Shown one piece after another: positions 8,739 to 16,743 of a DNA stretch of 64,000 nucleotides. The stretch lies in NCBI RefSeq assembly GCF_019464495.1, contig NZ_CP080492.1:3344876-3408875 (forward strand). Reading direction: 5' to 3'. The number at the start of each line of letters is the position of its first letter. Position 1 is the first letter of the stretch. Below the pieces are notes generated by a model that worked only from the letters and a program-made list of their open reading frames with translations, was not told the origin of the DNA and searched no databases. Position numbers and translations under genes: made by a program. This stretch comes from Leucobacter luti. GTDB taxonomy: Bacteria > Actinomycetota > Actinomycetes > Actinomycetales > Microbacteriaceae.

Positions 8739-9866
8739 GTGCCGCCGCGAGTTCCTCAGGCAGCGCCAGCTGCGCAGCCCGTCCCTGCAGAGCAGCGAGC
8801 GGCCGAGCCTCCCGCCGCCGTGCCTGCAGACGCCCAGCCCGCTGCTGTGCCTGCAGCGCCGGAGCCAGCGGCTGCTGTTCCGGAGCCCGCTGCGCCTGCG
8901 GCTGCGGCGACCCGGCCTGCTGCGCCGGAGCCTGCGGCTGCTGTTCCAGCTGCGGCTCCAGCGCCGGCCGAAGTTCCCGCTTCCGCTCCCGCCGCGGCTG
9001 CTCCGAGTCAAGCGGAGTCCGCACCTCGCACTGGTCGGATTCAGGTGCCGGTGCCGTCGGTCGTCCGTGCTCGTGAGCGTGGCCGAATTGCGGAGCAGAA
9101 CCCTGTGGTGCTGCGAACCGAGATGCTCACGAAGACCTACGGCTCGCTGATTGCGGCCAACGAGGTCTCGATCGACGTGCACGCGGGATCTTTCACCGGC
9201 ATTGTCGGCCCGAACGGGGCAGGTAAGACAACGACGCTTTCGATGATCAGTGGTCTCCTGCGCCCCACCTCCGGCAGAGTGACGGTCAGCGGTGTTGACG
9301 TGTGGACGGATGGGCCAGCGGCGAAGCGTTTGATCGGCTCTCTGCCAGACCGGCTGCGATTGTTTGATCGGCTCACCGGTGCCCAGCTGCTGTACTACTC
9401 CGGTGTGCTCCACGGCGTGGAGCAGGCAGCGGTGGCCCAGCGTTCTTCGGAGCTCGCCGTCGCCTTCGGGCTGGAGTCGGCCCTCGGGCGCCTCGTATCT
9501 GACTACTCTGCCGGGATGCAAAAGAAGATCGCACTCGCGTGCGCCATGATCCATGCACCTGAAGTGCTGGTGCTCGATGAGCCGTTTGAGACCATCGACC
9601 CGGTGTCGGCGTCCAATGTGACTGAGATTCTCGAAAAGTATGTCTCCGGTGGGGGGAGTGTGGTGATGTCGAGCCACAGCCTCGACCTGATTCAGCGCGT
9701 CTGCGACCACGTCTCGATCATCGTTGACGGCAGCGTCATCGCCCAGGGCACCGTTGACGCGGTGCGCGACGGCCTGAGCCTGGAGGAGCGCTTCACGAAG
9801 CTCACGGGCATGAGCGACACACAGAAGGGCCTGGAATGGTTGCACGGCTCCTCCGACTCCGTCTAG
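8739..9866 (+). CDS. ABC transporter ATP-binding protein with Pro/Ala-rich N-terminus
   Basis: The first 110 or so residues are low-complexity Pro/Ala/Glu sequence. The rest is an ABC-2-type ATPase: Walker A GPNGAGKTTT, signature YSAGMQKKIALA, Walker B VLVLDEPFETID and switch His in SSHSLD. GTG 8739 is merely the first usable start in this frame. The true N-terminus probably lies upstream in another frame (8590-8738), separated by an apparent one-base deletion. The next gene, a large membrane protein, starts inside the 3' end, so the two should form one transporter. Export or resistance is plausible; the substrate is unknown. Confidence 0.8.
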   Translation: MPPRVPQAAPAAQPVPAEQRAAEPPAAVPADAQPAAVPAAPEPAAAVPEPAAPAAAATRPAAPEPAAAVPAAAPAPAEVPASAPAAAAPSQAESAPRTGRIQVPVPSVVRARERGRIAEQNPVVLRTEMLTKTYGSLIAANEVSIDVHAGSFTGIVGPNGAGKTTTLSMISGLLRPTSGRVTVSGVDVWTDGPAAKRLIGSLPDRLRLFDRLTGAQLLYYSGVLHGVEQAAVAQRSSELAVAFGLESALGRLVSDYSAGMQKKIALACAMIHAPEVLVLDEPFETIDPVSASNVTEILEKYVSGGGSVVMSSHSLDLIQRVCDHVSIIVDGSVIAQGTVDAVRDGLSLEERFTKLTGMSDTQKGLEWLHGSSDSV

Positions 9867-11398
9867 CACTGCTGGGCGGCGCGTTCCGGGGGTCGTTCGG
9901 CAGGGGCCTGCGCACGGCGCTCCTGTTCGTCCTGCTCGCCGCCGCCGCAGTGTTCGCCGCCGCGCTTCCCGCGTGGCTCGTCACCGCTCCCGCTGAGCGC
10001 GCGATTGTCGACAGTATTCTCGGGGCAATCATTCTCGGGGCGGTCTTCTTCGTGCCGCTGTTTGCGAACCGTGGCCACCTGGAACCGCGCCAGTTTGCAC
10101 TCTTCCCGGCCCGGCCCGGCTCAATTGCTGTGTCGTTACTCGTGACGACCATCGTGAGCTGGCCGTTCTTGCTGCTCCTCATTTGGCTCGGTGCACTTGG
10201 CGTGCTCCGGCCTGAGTGGAGAGATCCCTCCTGGCTCATGCCCGTCACGCTGATCCTGACTGCGGTCTTTGCGGTCTGTAGCGCGCGAGTCACGTCTGCG
10301 CTGTCCCGGGTGCTCGTGGGGGAGCGATATGAGGGGCTCATGCGTACGATCGGTGCGGTGTTGCTCGTGGCGGCCCTGCCGCTCGTGGTGTTCGCGGTCT
10401 CCGCGATCGCCGGCAGCGGCGGGGTGACCGCGGCGCAGGACTTCGTGGATGTGATCTCGTGGACGCCGTTTGGGGCTCCGTTTGCGGCGCTGACCGCTTC
10501 GGATCCCGCTGTTGCAATGCTGCGCTTGGGCGTGCTCGCTGGCAGCATTCTTGTGCTCCTCCTGCTGTGGTTCGCGATCGTCGGTGTCTCGCTGCGCCGC
10601 GTTGAGCGGCCGGCTGATCCAGGTGTCGCGCGGAGCGGCCTCGGGTGGTTCGAACGCTTCCCGGCGCACCCGGCCCCCGCAATTGCTGCTCGCTTGTTGA
10701 CCTATTGGTCGCGAGATCCGCGCTACCGGGTTGCCCTGTTCGCCATTCCGATCGCTCCAATCGTGATGCTCATCGCATTCTGGGTCGCGGGCGCCCCGCT
10801 CGGCCCGCTCGCACTCGTGCCGCTACCGGTCATTCTGCTGTTGCTTGGTTGGTCGCAGCACAACGACGTGGCGATGGACTCCACCGCGATCTGGGAGCAT
10901 GTTGCGAGCGGAACTCGCGGCGCGGCTGATCGTGCCGGACGACTCGCTCCAGTTCTGCTTCTTGGCGTACCACTGGCGTTGATCGGCTCGACCGTGACCG
11001 TGACCGTGTTTGGCGATTGGCGCGTCCTGCCCGCCGTTATCGGCATGAATCTCGGCGTGCTGTACGTTGCGAGCGCGGTGGCGAGCGTGTTCTCCGTGCT
11101 GATGCCGTACCCGGCGACGCGTCCCGGAGATAGCCCGTTTGTGCAACCGCAATGGTCGGGATCCGGATCTGGCCTCGCGCAGACCCTTTCGATGATCACG
11201 ACGCTGGTGCTCGCAGTGCCACCGGTATGGTTCTCCATCGCCGCGATCGTTGACGTCGAGTTCTCCGGAAACCTCTGGGCGCTGCTGTTCGGTCTCGGAT
11301 ACGGTGCACTCGCGTTGTTGCTCGGCGTGCTCATCGGCGGCCGGATCTTCGACCGCTCGGGTCCCGAGCTCATTGGTGTCACTCAGGTCTACGACTAG
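9836..11398 (+). CDS. ABC transporter permease, large multi-pass membrane protein
   Basis: A 520-residue protein with about twelve to fourteen hydrophobic segments and no recognisable soluble domain. The ATG at 9836 lies inside the ATPase gene (31-base overlap) and is preceded by GAAGGG at good spacing. Its position directly after an ABC ATPase identifies it as the transporter's membrane part, in the style of ABC-2 exporters. I do not recognise a named family and cannot give a substrate. The C-terminus ends with RIFDRSGPELIGVTQVYD, a cytoplasmic tail. Confidence 0.85.
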   Translation: MVARLLRLRLALLGGAFRGSFGRGLRTALLFVLLAAAAVFAAALPAWLVTAPAERAIVDSILGAIILGAVFFVPLFANRGHLEPRQFALFPARPGSIAVSLLVTTIVSWPFLLLLIWLGALGVLRPEWRDPSWLMPVTLILTAVFAVCSARVTSALSRVLVGERYEGLMRTIGAVLLVAALPLVVFAVSAIAGSGGVTAAQDFVDVISWTPFGAPFAALTASDPAVAMLRLGVLAGSILVLLLLWFAIVGVSLRRVERPADPGVARSGLGWFERFPAHPAPAIAARLLTYWSRDPRYRVALFAIPIAPIVMLIAFWVAGAPLGPLALVPLPVILLLLGWSQHNDVAMDSTAIWEHVASGTRGAADRAGRLAPVLLLGVPLALIGSTVTVTVFGDWRVLPAVIGMNLGVLYVASAVASVFSVLMPYPATRPGDSPFVQPQWSGSGSGLAQTLSMITTLVLAVPPVWFSIAAIVDVEFSGNLWALLFGLGYGALALLLGVLIGGRIFDRSGPELIGVTQVYD

Positions 11399-11429
11399 AG
11401 TGCGTCTGGCCGGATCGCCGGATCGGGTT

Positions 11430-11435
11430 TAGAAT
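11430..11435 (+). promoter_or_regulatory. -10 box TAGAAT of a leaderless promoter
   Basis: TAGAAT is followed by exactly six bases and then the ATG of the DUF3039 gene. Transcription should therefore start at or next to the start codon. No Shine-Dalgarno sequence fits in between. The -35 region is weak. Confidence 0.55.
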
Positions 11436-11441
11436 CGGGGT

Positions 11442-11726
11442 ATGGGATTCTTTACGCGTAGTGATTCGGATGGTTCGGGTAGCCCCGCTGGGGGCACCGA
11501 TGTGCTGGACCGCGAGCTTGAGAAGCTGCTTGAGGACGCGCAGATCGAGGACGGCGACCACGAGCGGTTCTCGCACTATGTGCCCAAGGACAAGATCATG
11601 GAGTCCGCGCTGAGCGGGAAGCCTGTGCGTGCGCTCTGCGGCAAGAAGTGGACTCCATCGCGTGACCCGGAGAAGTTCCCGGTCTGCCCCGACTGCAAGA
11701 GCGTCTACGAGCGCATGAAGAAGTAG
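11442..11726 (+). CDS. DUF3039 domain-containing protein
   Basis: A 94-residue acidic protein matching the small actinobacterial DUF3039 family. It has a variable N-terminus, the core HERFSHYVPKDKIMESALSG, then GKPVRALCGKKWTPSRDP and the C-terminal CPDCKSVYERM. The Cys residues in ALCGKKW and CPDC suggest a small zinc site. Function is unknown. It seems to be transcribed alone from a leaderless promoter and is separated from the convergent pncB by a hairpin. Confidence 0.88.
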   Translation: MGFFTRSDSDGSGSPAGGTDVLDRELEKLLEDAQIEDGDHERFSHYVPKDKIMESALSGKPVRALCGKKWTPSRDPEKFPVCPDCKSVYERMKK

Positions 11727-11742
11727 CACGCACTGTTCTCAC

Positions 11743-11772
11743 TTCAGCCTGGCGGTTGCCCGCCAGGCTGAA
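11743..11772. terminator. Bidirectional hairpin between convergent genes
   Basis: A perfect 13-bp inverted repeat (TTCAGCCTGGCGG and its complement) with loop TTGC sits between the convergent DUF3039 gene and pncB. There is no long T run on either side, so termination strength is uncertain. Confidence 0.75.
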
Positions 11773-11786
11773 CTGTTGGTGCGGAG

Positions 11787-13112
11787 TTACTCCGCGGAAC
11801 GGTACTCGGTGGGAATCGCCGGGTCGCCACGGGTCAGGCTCATCGCCACGGGCGGGAGTTCGCGTACGCGGAGCTGATGGCGTTCACGTGCGGCCGCAAT
11901 CCCTGCCGTACCCGTGTGGCCAGGCTGCACACTGCCATCCAGGATCAGTGGCACCAGCACTTCGCGGCCCAGGGCTTCTTCCCCCTCGGTCGTCCCGCCA
12001 GGACCGTCGCCGAGGAAAATGAGTTCCGCGTTGGCGATGCCTCGGGCGTTGTGGCGGCGGCGCACGCTCTTGCGGCCACCTACAGATGCCTTGTCAGCCG
12101 ACTTCTTCGCGACAGCCACCCAGTTGCCCGCGTCGTCCTCGTGCGCGACGAGCTTGTACACCATGCCCATGGTGGGGGTGCCTGATCCAACGACGACAGA
12201 CGTGCCAACACCGAAGCTGTCGACAGGCGAGGACGCCAGCGCCGCGACGGTGTACTCGTCGAGGTCATTGGTGACGGTAATGCGTGTGCGTGTAGCGCCG
12301 AGCTCATCGAGCAGTTCGCGCACTCGTGCAACGACGACCGGGAGATCACCGGAGTCGATGCGGACCGCACCGAGCTCAGTGCCCGCGACCTCTACGGCGG
12401 TGCGGACGCCCTGCTCGATGTCGAATGTGTCGACAAGGAGCGTGGTGTCGGCGCCGAGGGCGGCGACCTGAGCCTCGAACGCCTCACGCTCGCTGTCGTG
12501 GAGCAGGGTGAAGCTGTGAGCCGCGGTGCCCATGGTGGGGATCCCGTGGCTGCGGCCAGCCTCAAGGTTGGAAGTGGCGCTGAACCCCGCGATGTAGGCG
12601 GCTCGTGCCGCGGCAACTGCGCTGTATTCGCCGGTGCGGCGCGAGCCCATCTCCGCGAGCGGCTTGCCGTTTGCGGCATGGGTCATGCGTGAGGCCGCCG
12701 TGGCGACGGCGGAATCTGCGTTCAGGATGCTGAGTGCAAGTGTCTCAAGGAGTACCCCCTCGGCGAAGGTCGCCTCAACAGTGATGAGTGGTGACCCGGG
12801 AAAGAAGACTTCGCCCTCGGGGTAGCCCCAGATGTTCCCGGCGAAGCGGTAGTTGGCGAGCCAGTCGAGCGTGGTGTCGGTGACCACGCGATTCGCGCGC
12901 AGAAATTCGAGCTCGGCGTCCTCGAAGCGGAATCGCTCAATTGCTTCGAGGAGGCGGCCGGTGCCGGCGACCACGCCGTACCGGCGTGCGCCGGAGAGCC
13001 GGCGTGCGAACAGCTCGAACACGCTCTGGCGGTGTGCGGTGCCCGCATGCAGCGCGGCATCCACCATCGTGAGTTCGTAGTGGTCGGTGAGCAGAGCTGT
13101 TGAGGTGTTCAC
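11787..13112 (-). CDS. pncB: Nicotinate phosphoribosyltransferase
   Basis: A 441-residue enzyme of NAD salvage that joins nicotinate to PRPP with ATP hydrolysis, giving nicotinate mononucleotide. The N-terminus LLTDHYELTMVDAALHAG is diagnostic. So are the [21 protein letters not shown] segment, HSFTLLHDSE, VDTFDIEQGV and IRIDSGDLP, which line the phosphoribosyl site. The start is a GTG at 13112. A TAAGCT box ends six bases before it, so the gene is probably leaderless. It is transcribed divergently from the gntR-like gene. Confidence 0.93.
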   Translation of the reverse strand: MNTSTALLTDHYELTMVDAALHAGTAHRQSVFELFARRLSGARRYGVVAGTGRLLEAIERFRFEDAELEFLRANRVVTDTTLDWLANYRFAGNIWGYPEGEVFFPGSPLITVEATFAEGVLLETLALSILNADSAVATAASRMTHAANGKPLAEMGSRRTGEYSAVAAARAAYIAGFSATSNLEAGRSHGIPTMGTAAHSFTLLHDSEREAFEAQVAALGADTTLLVDTFDIEQGVRTAVEVAGTELGAVRIDSGDLPVVVARVRELLDELGATRTRITVTNDLDEYTVAALASSPVDSFGVGTSVVVGSGTPTMGMVYKLVAHEDDAGNWVAVAKKSADKASVGGRKSVRRRHNARGIANAELIFLGDGPGGTTEGEEALGREVLVPLILDGSVQPGHTGTAGIAAARERHQLRVRELPPVAMSLTRGDPAIPTEYRSAE

Positions 13113-13118
13113 GTCGCC

Positions 13119-13124
13119 AGCTTA
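13119..13124 (-). promoter_or_regulatory. -10 box TAAGCT of a leaderless promoter for pncB
   Basis: On the minus strand TAAGCT is followed by GGCGAC and then the GTG of pncB, the same box-to-start spacing as several other genes in the window. No ribosome-binding site is present. Confidence 0.5.
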
Positions 13125-13210
13125 GTGCGTGATCAGGCTGTGCGTTCGGTCCACATTCCTCATGCTGATGGCTGCTCCCACATGAGGTGAGCGGTGAGCG
13201 AAGCGCGGAC

Positions 13211-13249
13211 TTGCGCGAAGAGCGCGGAGTTATATACTTGTCCGGACAA
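13211..13249 (+). promoter_or_regulatory. Promoter and palindromic operator of the nucleoside operon
   Basis: TTGCGC (13211-13216) and TATACT (13233-13238) form a promoter with a 16-base spacer. Overlapping the -10 box and running across the expected start point is the perfect 12-bp palindrome TTGTCCGGACAA (13238-13249). Its position and symmetry suit a GntR/HutC-type repressor, most simply the product of the gene just downstream. The palindrome is seen; its binding is inferred. Confidence 0.6.
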
Positions 13250-13277
13250 CCGGATAACTTTCGGGACGGGAGCAAAG

Positions 13278-14123
13278 ATGCGATTCGACCTCGACACCTC
13301 GCGTGGCGTGCAACCGCTGTACATGCAGCTGGCAAACGCACTCGACGCGTACATCACCGACGAGCAACTTGAGCCGGGGACACAGCTCCCGAGCGAGCCA
13401 ACGCTTGCGGCTGAGAACAACCTTTCGCGGTCCACCATTCTCAAAGCCTTCGAGCTGCTGATCGACCGCGGCCTGATCTCCAGGCGCCGCGGCAAAGGCA
13501 CCTTTGTCCGTTCACGCCCGATGGAGCGTAAGCTGCCCGAGCTCACGAGCTTCAGCGAGCACGTGGATAGTCTTGGCCTTCGGCCCGGCAGCATTCTGTT
13601 GGACTACGCAGAGTTCGCGCCTGGCGCTGCTGGGCGGCCAGGGTCCCCGTTCCCCGACGATGTCGGCATTGTGGTACTTGAGCGTCTGCGCAGCGTCGGA
13701 GGCACGCCGGTTGGCCTGCAGCGCCTGATCGTTCCCGACTACGTCGCGCACCGTGTCGGCCTCGACGAGCGCGCGGCAGCACAGCCCGGGTTCTCGTTCT
13801 ACGGTGCCCTCCGAGACGCCGGGCTCAGCCTTGCCGAGGGCGAAGAAGCACTGCGCGCGATCAACGCCACACCCGAGGAGTCTGAACACCTCGGCGTGGA
13901 TCCCGGAGCTGCGTTGATCGAGGTCGACCGGCTCTCGCATGACCCTTCAGGGCAGCTCATCGAGCATGTCCGCGCCCGCTACCTGGGCACTCACTACCTC
14001 TACCGCGTAACGCTCACCAATCAATCCAACGGAGGATCACATGAATCGGACCCGCGCACTACTCATCGTTCCGGCGGCGGCTACACTCCTCGCGCTCACG
14101 GCGTGTTCAGCAGCGACGCCTAG
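13278..14123 (+). CDS. GntR-family regulator with UTRA domain (HutC type)
   Basis: A 281-residue repressor-type protein. Residues about 8-75 form the winged helix-turn-helix (PLYMQLANALDAYI, LPSEPTLAAENNLSRSTILK, GLISRRRGKGTFV). Residues about 90-245 form a UTRA ligand-binding domain ending RYLGTHYLYRVTL. The ATG at 13278 was chosen because it follows CGGGAGC and starts just before the domain; a longer frame from 13194 would cross the promoter. The last roughly 28 residues lie over the next gene in another frame (83-base overlap) and look like read-through. It probably senses a nucleoside- or sugar-derived metabolite and controls the operon that follows. Confidence 0.88.
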   Translation: MRFDLDTSRGVQPLYMQLANALDAYITDEQLEPGTQLPSEPTLAAENNLSRSTILKAFELLIDRGLISRRRGKGTFVRSRPMERKLPELTSFSEHVDSLGLRPGSILLDYAEFAPGAAGRPGSPFPDDVGIVVLERLRSVGGTPVGLQRLIVPDYVAHRVGLDERAAAQPGFSFYGALRDAGLSLAEGEEALRAINATPEESEHLGVDPGAALIEVDRLSHDPSGQLIEHVRARYLGTHYLYRVTLTNQSNGGSHESDPRTTHRSGGGYTPRAHGVFSSDA

Positions 14124-15108
14124 CTCCGGCGACGGAGCAGGAACCGGCGAGCGTGCAGCGCTCGTCATCGCACAGGGCGGCCTGGGAGATCAGTCCTACA
14201 ACGACCTCGCGAACCGCGGCTTCGAATCCGCGCTCGCTGAGACCGGCATGGAGGGCAACACGATTGAGTCCGACGACGTCGTCGGCCAGGGCGAGCAACT
14301 GCTTCGTCGCGCCGGGCAATCGGGCGTCAACCTCATCGTTGACCTCGAGTTCTCGCACAACGAGATCATCGGCAAAGTTGCGCAGGACTTCCCTGACAAC
14401 AGCTGGGTGATCTTCAACGCCGAGGCGGAGGGGGACAACGTTGCCTCGGTGCTGTTCCAGGAGCAGGAAGGCTCATACCTCGCCGGTGCACTTGCGGCGA
14501 TGCAGACCACGAACACTGCTGACCCGAAGATCAACGCCGACAAGGTGATCGGCGTGATCGGTGGCACCGCAGGAGTCGGAATCGATAAGTTCCTTGTCGG
14601 GTTCATGCAGGGCGCGCAGGACATCGATTCCGACATCGAGGTCCTCACCGCCTACTCCAACGACTTCGCTGACCCGGCGAAGGGGCAGCAGCTCGCACAG
14701 TCGATGTTCGAGCGCGGCGCGGATATCGTCTACTCGGTCGCCGGTGGAACCGGGGCCGGCGTGATCCAGGCCGCTGAAGAGGCGAACCACTACGCGATCG
14801 GCGTTGACGACAACCAGGACGGATCCGCCCCGGGAACCGTGCTCACGAGCGTGCTGAAGCGCACCGACCTCGCTGTGGAGTCTGTCGTCACCGATTACGC
14901 AGCCGGGAATTTCCCCGGTGGCGAGACCGTCACCTTCGGCCTGAAAGAAGACGCCGTTGGCCTCACCGACTTTGAATTCACGAAGGACGCGATCGCACCG
15001 GAGACGCTGACGAAGCTCGACCAGCTGAAGCAGCAGATCATCGATGGCGACATCAAGGTCTGGAACGTCGTCTCCGACGGCTACCCGGACTTCTACCAGG
15101 GCAACTAG
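14041..15108 (+). CDS. BMP-family nucleoside-binding lipoprotein
   Basis: A 355-residue substrate-binding lipoprotein of the Bmp/PnrA family, which captures nucleosides outside the membrane. It has a short signal peptide and lipobox LTAC (Cys22). The core shows the family's ALVIAQGGLGDQSYNDLANR, DNVASVLFQEQEGSYLAG, GVIGGTAGVGIDKFLVGFMQG and the late YAIGVDDNQDG. GGAGGA before the ATG is a strong ribosome site and lies inside the 3' part of the regulator gene. It is followed by its own ATPase and two permeases. Confidence 0.93.
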   Translation: MNRTRALLIVPAAATLLALTACSAATPSSGDGAGTGERAALVIAQGGLGDQSYNDLANRGFESALAETGMEGNTIESDDVVGQGEQLLRRAGQSGVNLIVDLEFSHNEIIGKVAQDFPDNSWVIFNAEAEGDNVASVLFQEQEGSYLAGALAAMQTTNTADPKINADKVIGVIGGTAGVGIDKFLVGFMQGAQDIDSDIEVLTAYSNDFADPAKGQQLAQSMFERGADIVYSVAGGTGAGVIQAAEEANHYAIGVDDNQDGSAPGTVLTSVLKRTDLAVESVVTDYAAGNFPGGETVTFGLKEDAVGLTDFEFTKDAIAPETLTKLDQLKQQIIDGDIKVWNVVSDGYPDFYQGN

Positions 15109-15138
15109 CCGGATACGCAGAGCAGGAAGAACCGCACG

Positions 15139-16743
15139 ATGAACCAGCTTGCTGCGGCGGCGGGGGAGTTCCCCTCGCCGCCACGGATCGAGGCGCGCAG
15201 GATCGCCAGGTCGTTTGGGCCGGTGCGCGCGAACCGGGACGTGTCGCTCACGGCACACCGCGGTACCGTGCTCGCCGTCATCGGTGAGAACGGTGCCGGG
15301 AAGAGCACGCTGATGAAGATGCTCTGCGGGCTCGACCGGCCAGACTCAGGGGAAATCCTTGTCGACGGGGTTCCCGTGAGTTTCGGAAGTCCGCGTGACG
15401 CAATCAGGCACGGAATCGGACTCGTGCAACAGGAACTGGCCATCGTGCCAGAGCTCACGCTGCTCGAAAACCTCGTGCTCGGGCACGAGCCGCTGCGCGC
15501 GGGCAGCATTGATTGGGCTGCCGCGCGCCGCGAGGCAGCGGTGCTTGCGGACGCGGTAGGCGCTGAGATCGACTGGGATCTGCTCGCGGCGCACACGCCA
15601 ATCGCGATCCAGCAGCAGGTTGAAATCCTGCGCCTCATCGGGCGCGGCGCTGACCTTCTGATTCTTGACGAGCCGACCGCCGTGCTTGCCCCTGCTCAGG
15701 CGATTCAGCTGCTCGACCTGCTCAGGCGGCTCGCCGACGACGGGAAGACCGTGATCTTCATCAGCCACAAGCTGGGCGAGGTGATGCGGGCGGCAGACGC
15801 CATCACCGTGCTGCGATCTGGAGTCACTGAGCCCCCGATCCAGCGCGCGGACGCGTCCGTTGAGCTGCTTGCGAGCCTCATCATGGGCGGCGACGAACAA
15901 TTGCCACAGGAGCAATCTCGTGCTGGAGTGCCGGGCGACGTAGTGCTCGAGTGCCGGGGGCTTTCCGCCCGTGATGACCGCGGTGTCGCGCGCCTCGAAG
16001 ACGTTGACCTGACGGTGCGCGCGGGTGAGATCCTCGGGATCGCCGCCGTGTCTGGCAACGGCCAGGACGAGCTTGCGGAGGCATTGATCGGACTGCGTCG
16101 GATCGAACACGGCTCAATCGTGCTGCGGGGCACCGAGCTCACGAAGCCATCTGTGCGTGCCAGGCGCGAGGCTGGCTTCGGCTATGTCAGCGCGGATCGC
16201 AAGCATGAGGGGCTTGCGCTGGAGCTCTCGATTGCCGAGAACTCCGTGGCGACACCCGGGCTCTCCCGGCTCGCGAAGTTCGGCTGGCTCGTCCCCGCTC
16301 GGGTGCGCCAGGCGGTCTCCGATGTACTCACGGCCGGAGCCGTGCGCTACGGCTCCGAAAAGGATGCGATCGCGAGCCTTTCTGGCGGCAATCAGCAGCG
16401 AGTCGTGATCGCGCGCGAGTTGCGTGAGCGGCCGAGCGTGCTGATTGCCAGCCAGCCCACCCGCGGAGTTGATATTCGCGGCATCGGCTTCATTCACGAA
16501 CAGCTGCGCGCAGCCCGTGACGCTGGGAGCGCGGTCGTACTCTTCAGCGAGGAACTCGACGAAATCCAAGCCCTCGCCGACCGTGTGCTCGTGCTGCACC
16601 AGGGCCGAGTTGCCGGTGAACTCGGTCGCAATGCTGATCGCGTCGCCCTCGGCAAGCTCATGCTCGGCACTGCGGACGCGGCAGCGCACCCACAATCTTC
16701 ATCTGAGGCTTCGGCCTCCGAATCGACGGGAGAGGTCCGATGA
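15139..16743 (+). CDS. Nucleoside ABC importer ATPase, two ABC domains (YufO-like)
   Basis: A 534-residue protein with two ABC domains in tandem, as in BMP-type and ribose importers. The first has a full Walker A GENGAGKST and LILDEPTAVL. The second has the degenerate AVSGNGQDE, signature LSGGNQQRVVIAREL and ASQPTRGVD. It energises uptake through the two permeases that follow. The stop overlaps the permease start by four bases (ATGA at 16740-16743). Unlike the first system in the window, ATPase and permease are separate here. Confidence 0.93.
   Translation: MNQLAAAAGEFPSPPRIEARRIARSFGPVRANRDVSLTAHRGTVLAVIGENGAGKSTLMKMLCGLDRPDSGEILVDGVPVSFGSPRDAIRHGIGLVQQELAIVPELTLLENLVLGHEPLRAGSIDWAAARREAAVLADAVGAEIDWDLLAAHTPIAIQQQVEILRLIGRGADLLILDEPTAVLAPAQAIQLLDLLRRLADDGKTVIFISHKLGEVMRAADAITVLRSGVTEPPIQRADASVELLASLIMGGDEQLPQEQSRAGVPGDVVLECRGLSARDDRGVARLEDVDLTVRAGEILGIAAVSGNGQDELAEALIGLRRIEHGSIVLRGTELTKPSVRARREAGFGYVSADRKHEGLALELSIAENSVATPGLSRLAKFGWLVPARVRQAVSDVLTAGAVRYGSEKDAIASLSGGNQQRVVIARELRERPSVLIASQPTRGVDIRGIGFIHEQLRAARDAGSAVVLFSEELDEIQALADRVLVLHQGRVAGELGRNADRVALGKLMLGTADAAAHPQSSSEASASESTGEVR

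Noticed and set aside
8520..9869. A 449-residue minus-strand frame opposite the ABC ATPase
   Set aside because: Arg/His/Ser-rich shadow; the plus strand carries all ABC motifs.
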